From Allacma fusca (taxonomy: Eukaryota; Arthropoda; Collembola; Symphypleona; Sminthuridae): a stretch of DNA of 64,000 nt. The translations under genes and the position numbers were made by a program. The stretch spans positions 761,501 to 825,500 of the forward strand of contig OX359248.1 in the NCBI GenBank assembly GCA_947179485.1, given 5' to 3'. Shown here in pieces: positions 59,373 through 64,000 of the stretch; position 1 is the first letter of the stretch, and each line of letters starts with the position of its first letter. The notes beneath the pieces were generated by a model, which was given only the letters and a program-made list of their open reading frames with translations, was not told the origin of the DNA and searched no databases.

Positions 59373-59462
59373 CTAGTGAAATTTAATATTAAAAACAATT
59401 TCAGCTAATACATAGGTAAACCACATATTTCTAGTAAACATTTGGTAACAAATCATACTTGC

Positions 59463-59615
59463 CTTTAGTAGCTTCAGCATTTCTTCAATTAAATTCCATT
59501 CTGAGTCAATCAAAATGTAGCTCGACATTTGGGGACTGCCACGCAAAACAGCTTCGAACGGCTTCAAACATTTCAGTGTGGAATATCGGATGACGAATAG
59601 AATATGAAATGAGTG
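59463..59615 (-). CDS. hAT transposase exon 5
   Basis: A 153-nt exon after ATTCAATAG. It reads PFEAVLRGSPQMSSYIL, IDSEWNLIEEMLKLLK and ends with a GC donor (GCAAGT). The E-W pair is conserved in hAT proteins. A second frame is also open over its first half, so the 5' part is less certain. Confidence 0.75.
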
Positions 59616-59678
59616 CTATTGAATCAAGGAAATAACTTTTTTCGATTTTTTTATGATTTTTTAAAATACTGTACTTAC

Positions 59679-59843
59679 CTTTCGCATTTCGTGAACTCTT
59701 TTCAGCATTGTGTACGTGGAGTTCCAACGGGTTGCAACGTCCAGTAACAACATTTTGGTTGAACGCAACTCAATTTTGCAGGCATGCTTAAAGTTGCTCC
59801 GCAATTTTGCTGACTTTCGGATTTTTTCAATGGCAACACGAAC
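59679..59843 (-). CDS. hAT transposase exon 4
   Basis: A 165-nt exon after ACTATTCAG with donor GTAAGT, in frame throughout. It reads VRVAIEKIRKSAKLRSNFKH and then LLLDVATRWNSTYTMLKRV. The D-x-x-T-R-W-N-S-T-Y motif is among the most conserved in hAT transposases. Confidence 0.93.
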
Positions 59844-60013
59844 CTGAATAGTTGTATCAACACAAAAATTGTTTACCAAATAAGAATTAAAAAACGGTTT
59901 AAATGAAACTTTTTGAAACATCCATGTAAAAATAAATTTAAAAATTACAATATTTAACTAATTTTTTCTAAATTAAAAATAACACTTTTAAATATTAAAG
60001 CAATTGTAACATT

Positions 60014-61062
60014 CAGTGCTGCGCTCAAGTCAAGTAAATTCCAGACTTGACCATGAACTTGACTTGACCATGAAAGTCAAGTATTTTTTTGACACGATCT
60101 TGAACCATGGCGACTCATGTTCAGGTAATTACTTGAAATTTCATGGTCAAGTAATCAAGTACTTTTTACGTCACTTGAACATGATCATGTACAACCAAAA
60201 TTGCACTTGACTTGACCATGACTTGACCATGACTTGACCATGCCTTGACCATGACTTGACAATGGCTTGATCATGGCTTGACCCGAACAATACATATATG
60301 TATGCTCATGTACAGTGAATTTCCTAAATAGTGGTTCCCAAGGGATGACAAAATACCTGGCCATGTATGGGGATGCCATTGTATATTACTACTACATGAT
60401 GAAAATGTAATACAAGGGAATATTTAATCATGTTAATCTAAAGGATATGCTGTCCAAGAGGAAACTACTATATAGGAAATTCACTGTATATACATATATA
60501 CATGTATATGATTAAGCTAAATCAGTATCTTGTTTTCACATGGTCTCAAAATTGTAAATGGTATGTAAGATAATTATTAACAAAACGAAATTTCATCTGA
60601 AAAAGATTTATCAAAGAATCTTATTCATTGAAGCAAATACTATTAACGCCAGATGTTAAAACAGGTAACAAATTTAATTGCAGTCAAATTTGCCTGCCGA
60701 GCATGAGTTGAAACTTGTTGAAAAATAAAACAACAATTTGCGCGATGTTATTTTGAAAGTTTATGCGCCGGGTCTTTGACATGCGCAACTTTATTTTACT
60801 TGAATCTGTACATGAAATACTCATGGTTCATGGTCAAGTTTTTACATTATCAGACTTGACCATGAACATGACTTGACACTCAAGTAATATTCTCCAACCT
60901 GACCATGACGCTTACTTGACTTCAAGTATCATGGTCAAGTTTATACATTTCCTGACCATGACTTGAATGCTCAAGTTATAATTATTTTTTAACTTGACCA
61001 TGACCCGAACTTGACCATGACTTGAAATACTCATGGTCTACTTGAACTTGTGCGCAGCACTG
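60014..61062. mobile_element. hAT-like MITE, CTTGACCATGA type, inside the transposase gene
   Basis: The 1,049-bp segment begins CAGTGCTGCGCTCAAGTCAA and ends with the inverse of CAGTGCTGCGCACAAGTTCA. Between them CTTGACCATG and its inverse repeat dozens of times in both end zones (60014-60290 and 60820-61050), around an AT-rich middle. Flanks are GTAACATT and ATCCTGTT, so no target duplication is seen. Exon 3 breaks off at its right edge (GILNR), so insertion probably came with a deletion of coding sequence. Confidence 0.85.
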
Positions 61063-61274
61063 ATCCTGTTAAGGATTCCAAATTCTTGCAGGACTTTTAC
61101 CAGAGACGCAGCTAAATTTTTCCCACTGTGATTACAATCTAATATGTCAAGGTCTAGCAGGTACTCCTCGTAGGTTCAATCGGATGAAATACAGCAGACG
61201 ATTATTCCTTGGAAGGAAATACAAATTTTTGATGTCCAGCAGTCTCAGATTATTGAAATCTTTCCAGGTGCTTT
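61063..61274 (-). CDS. hAT transposase exon 3, truncated, two TGA codons
   Basis: The acceptor TTTTTTTTAG is followed in frame by KAPGKISII, TGA, DCWTSKICISFQGIIVCC, ISSD, TGA, TYEEYLLDLDILD and HSGKNLAASLVKVLQEFGI. D-x-W-T-S carries the first catalytic Asp of hAT transposases, and H-S/T-G-x-N is the usual following motif. It is cut off by the inserted element on the left. Confidence 0.85.
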
Positions 61275-61355
61275 CTAAAAAAAATAATCTTTGTGAATTG
61301 CTAGTCAGATTTACAAACTATTTTACAATGAAATTTTAGTCAATAATTTATTCAC

Positions 61356-61799
61356 CAACTTCTAGCTTTTGTATTACAATGCTCTTCTCCTGTTCATACC
61401 TAGCGATGCATCGAGACTTCAGCGTATCATTTTTCGGTATTACAACTTCGTTTCTACTGTACGAAGCAAAAGCCCGAGATTCTTTCGAATTCACCAAGAG
61501 AAAAGGTTGGTTTGTTGCCACAATAAACCTGATTAGTAGGTCCTCGAATATTGCAGGGTCGAATTGCTGAATGTTTAAAAAGCGGTTATTAAGATCAAGC
61601 ATTTTAAAAATGTTTTGAAACGATACTATATTTGAAAGGGCTAGTTTTGCTAAAATACTTTGTCACTTTTCCTCAAAAATGAGTCATTTTTTGCTGCCTT
61701 GAATCAGTTGGCTGGTTCAATTCGATATGCTTATGTATTCTTTGGATATGCTTCCTCATGCCGCTGGTCGAGCCGGTTGCATCTTTCTTTAAAGTGGAA
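61356..61799 (-). CDS. hAT transposase exon 2, frameshifted
   Basis: After TTTCTTAG the frame completes the BED finger (GMRKHIQRIH, supplying H-x4-H) and continues to QQKMTHF. One base is then missing, and the frame resumes as FEEK, TGA, QSILAKLALS through FLLVNSKESRAFASYS to IARYEQEKSIVIQKLE. The donor is probably GTGAAT at 61355. Confidence 0.85.
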
Positions 61800-61891
61800 C
61801 TAAGAAATAATTTAGAAGTTAAGAATGACTTGACATTTTATCATTTAATTTATACAGCAAATGATATTTAAAATGCATATTGTATTCTAAC

Positions 61892-62061
61892 CTGCAATAA
61901 CGGCATTTAAAATAGCGGTTGTCTGCTGACAGAGTAAAGTGTTGATAAACACAAGACGTGGCCCGTTTCGGCCCTGGTGGGTTTTCTTGCATTCCCTCAT
62001 TCTCACTTTCTACATCTATGCTTACAACTTCCTGGTTTTCGTTACTATCACTCGTGTCCAT
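61892..62061 (-). CDS. hAT transposase exon 1 (BED finger start)
   Basis: The ATG at 62061 opens an acidic N-terminus (MDTSDSNENQEVVSIDVESE), then VYQHFTLSADNRYFKCRYC, the first half of a BED zinc finger with C-x2-C. The donor TGCAG|GTTAGA fits exon 2 with the split Ser codon. The start is the only in-frame ATG upstream of the finger. Confidence 0.88.
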
Positions 62062-62981
62062 AATTAAGCAACTTTTATTGCTTTTTATAATTTAATAATC
62101 CGCTGCAACCGTGGTTGTATGAACCTTTTGCTGCGGCAAGACTTGTTCAGTTGCCGTTATTGAATTAAGTACGTAAGTATGGTACGATAACGAGTCGATA
62201 CGAGCCGAGATCGTATAATAGCCGAGCCTTATAGGCATTAAGGAGCATGCCTTTTGGAAATGACAATTTTCATTTTTGTGGGCAGATAGCGCCATCGTCC
62301 ATTATGTACGGGACAAGTGTATCGGGAACGGAACGGGACAAGGTTTGTCCCGATCCCGAAAGGAACAAACCAAAGTTATTTTTTTCTGTCCCGACATTCT
62401 TTACGGTCCCGTCCCGAAATGTATCGGTACAAAACCTACATCCCGAATTCGTCCCGAAATATGTTCGGGACGAAATAGATGTTCCCAAATTTGTCCCGTC
62501 CCGATTCCCGTCCCGGAACCTCGGGACGTCCCGTCCCGAATAGAAGCCCTAATGCAAGTTAATTTTATTTCTAATAAAAAACGCTTCTAGTTTTTCTACT
62601 CTTCAATGAAAATATACAATATCAAATACCGCTCTAGCTAGTCAAAATTACACACTAAGCTTTCATACATTATTATACACACCGTACTATGTACTACATT
62701 TAGAAACAACTGGATATAAAGTACCCGAGTACGAGTACGGGTACGACATTGAGATACCTGCATATGGGTACAATTTTCGAGTATTTTTCGGGTACGGCTA
62801 CAATGCGGGTACAGGTACATGGTTTGAGATTACATTGTGGGTACGGGTATGAAAAATTTGTACCCGGATACTCGGGTATGGGTACGGGTATAGATACCAG
62901 TTATTGCAATACCCGCACTTTGGGTACAGATACGGGTACGGGTACCGATTTTTTGTACCCGTGACGAGCACTGTCTGCATC

Positions 62982-63510
62982 ATATGGAGTGTGTATATCG
63001 ATTTTTAGGATTTTTGAATGTTACTACAAATTTACGTAAACTTTCGAAAATTACATTTTCTTACGGGATTTAGTATGTAAAAATTTAAGTCATACCGCAT
63101 TCAAAATTCGAAAAAAGGTCAAATACATTTGGAGCCAATTTTGCAGGAAAATGCATGATGACGGGATTATTAGGTATACTCAAAAAATCAACATCATTTT
63201 TGCTACAAAAATCCGATTTCATCTTTGGTGTCTGTACTGTACGACCACTTTGAAGGGTTAGATTAAACAGTGTGCGGTTCTGTGATATGCAATCTCATTG
63301 GCTTAGAGTCGTTAGAGGATAGTGTGCTCATCCTAATGGGACCTTAGTTGTGCGGCGCTACTAAGGAGTTGTTTACACAAGACGTAGGCACGCAAATCAT
63401 ATGGTACGTGGAGCGCGCGGGTTTTAAAAATGCCATTCACACGCAACGATAAGTAGTAAGCTTCATATTAATCAGAACTTTACGGCATATCTTACTTTAA
63501 ATTAAAACGA
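62982..63510. other. AT-rich, no recognisable feature
   Basis: No frame, repeat or regulatory motif that I can support. Confidence 0.5.
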
Positions 63511-63600
63511 GCGCTGCACAGCCAGCAATTGCTGACTCAGCAAGGAAAATGTAAAATGGGTAGGCAGTAAATAGTTGGATACAATAGTTGACTGCGCAGT
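63511..63600. repeat. Foldback hairpin related to H2
   Basis: GCGCTGCACAGCCAGCAATTG on the left is imperfectly inverted as CAATAGTTGACTGCGCAG at 63583-63600. The left arm resembles the inverse of the H2 right arm (GCGCTGCACAGTCAGCTATT), so this is a second, diverged member. Confidence 0.55.
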
Positions 63601-64000
63601 TCTATGGTCGTCGCTGCATCTAGAGCGCGCGTAAATTTTATTCTCAAATCCGTATTACACCAAGAAGAAAGACAACCCAGTCTTTCAAATTAGAAGAGAG
63701 GATTACATGAAAGTTTTGAATATTATCCAGTCGACTGTATGCAAGCAGGTACAAGTTTGTGTATTTTGTCACATACATAAATTACAACTGAATTTTTACA
63801 ATTCACTCCTTCATGTAATTATTACTATTGTGGTGACACGGGAAAAATTTTTGTTGTCATATCCGAAACTTATTAACTCGTTGTCTAATATTATTCGTTT
63901 GATATCTTTTCTAATCGAATATATCAATCGAATGGAATATCTTGGTTTAGGTATGCAAAATTCTCCAGGGGAATATCTATAAATAGAGTATAGTCGAACA
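63601..64000. other. AT-rich, no recognisable feature
   Basis: A 91-codon plus-strand frame (63707-63982) contains hydrophobic stretches but no recognisable domain. Its base composition is that of the flanks. Confidence 0.4.

Larger units (their letters stand above)
58273..62061 (-). pseudogene. hAT transposase gene, nearly complete, broken
   Basis: About ten exons can be traced, most with GT/AG borders and matching phase. The product is a BED-finger, RNase-H-fold transposase that would cut and paste this element. Order: BED finger (exons 1-2), N-terminal helical region, first catalytic segment with DCWTS (exon 3), LLLDVATRWNSTYTML (exon 4), SEWNLIEE (exon 5), PFYDVTLMLS (exon 6), LNKYYPSSDE (exon 7), VLDPRCKLQW (exon 8), VVDASNMENVLVWWK (exon 9) and the C-terminal dimerisation block (exon 10). 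Damage includes a 1-base frameshift after QQKMTHF in exon 2, three in-frame TGA codons (exon 2 and two in exon 3), and loss of the segment between exons 3 and 4, where the element at 60014-61062 sits. Total coding length is near 2 kb, the usual hAT size. Confidence 0.9.
57897..62551 (-). mobile_element. hAT transposon, GTCCCG type, complete ends
   Basis: The 4,655-bp element has termini TAGGGCTTCTATT (57897) and the inverse of AATAGAAGCCCTA (ending 62551), flanked by exact 8-bp duplications ATGCAAGT (57889-57896 and 62552-62559). GTCCCG/CGGGAC motifs are packed into both subterminal zones (57925-58140 and 62305-62540). It carries a multi-exon hAT transposase gene on the minus strand. The gene is damaged and a third element is inserted in it, so this copy is no longer autonomous. 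It lies inside the GGGTAC-type element. Confidence 0.93.
57339..62973. mobile_element. Outer hAT-like MITE, GGGTAC type, split by nested hAT
   Basis: The termini CAGTGCTCGGCACGGGTA (57339) and the inverse of TACCCGTGACGAGCACTG (ending 62973) match at 17 of 18 positions. They are flanked by TTTGCATC (57331-57338) and TCTGCATC (62974-62981), an 8-bp duplication with one difference. Each end carries a dense GGGTAC/GGGTAT array (57350-57550 and 62720-62965). Removing the inner element and one copy of its target repeat leaves about 972 bp with no coding sequence. Truncated relatives are at 14135-14752 and 39919-40445. Confidence 0.88.

Noticed and set aside
60014..61062. Clean 8-bp target duplication around the CTTGACCATGA-type element.
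   Set aside because: The flanks are GTAACATT and ATCCTGTT, which do not match. The termini are clear, but the duplication is absent, probably through deletion at insertion.
61063..61799. All three in-frame stops of the hAT transposase are TGA, which could hint at stop-codon recoding.
   Set aside because: The same gene also has a frameshift and a deletion, the LINE RT nearby is broken by TAG, and the THAP frame and candidate exons use TGA as a normal stop. Ordinary decay explains it.

Overview
The window looks like AT-rich, transposon-dense DNA from an invertebrate animal, most likely an arthropod, though the lineage cannot be fixed from sequence alone. The evidence is short introns with GT/AG borders, BEL/Pao and non-LTR retrotransposon remains, hAT elements with 8-bp target duplications, rolling-circle (Helentron-like) ends and a THAP-domain gene. 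I see no confident intact host gene, rRNA or tRNA. Most short ORFs are chance frames.

Layout. 1-3.4 kb: decayed dispersed repeats. 3.5-10.95 kb: a tandem array whose core is five near-identical units of 989 bp, flanked by diverged units. On the minus strand each unit carries phase-compatible, exon-like blocks of 80, 67 and 106 nt. 11-18.5 kb: nested minus-strand retroelement wreckage, with BEL/Pao pol and gag fragments, two LINE fragments and a small hAT-like element. 19.25-34.86 kb: first copy of a ~15.6-kb duplicated block, ending exactly at a 200-bp assembly gap. 35.06-41.98 kb: single-copy sequence between the copies, with a ~145-bp tandem repeat, a direct repeat, one candidate exon and a GGGTAC-type hAT fragment. 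41.99-58.41 kb: second copy of the block, with only about five substitutions seen, a 2-bp microsatellite change and one 806-bp hAT-like insertion that the first copy lacks. 57.3-63.0 kb: a nest in which a 4,655-bp hAT element with a nearly complete but broken transposase gene sits inside a ~0.97-kb hAT-like element, and a third hAT-like element sits inside the transposase gene.

How the parts relate. The duplicated block contains two head-to-tail Helentron-like units. The second is interrupted by ~3.35 kb that holds a 973-bp hAT-like MITE, a frameshifted THAP gene and three foldback hairpins. At least five hAT-like families are present. Each has its own short motif repeated densely inside its termini (GGGTAC, GTCCCG, CCCTCGCC, TTGACCATGA, ACCGTA), which suggests family-specific transposase-binding arrays. 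The strongest results are the three exact 8-bp target duplications, the reconstructed hAT nest and the near-identical duplication with a filled and an empty site. The most speculative is the exon-bearing 989-bp array.
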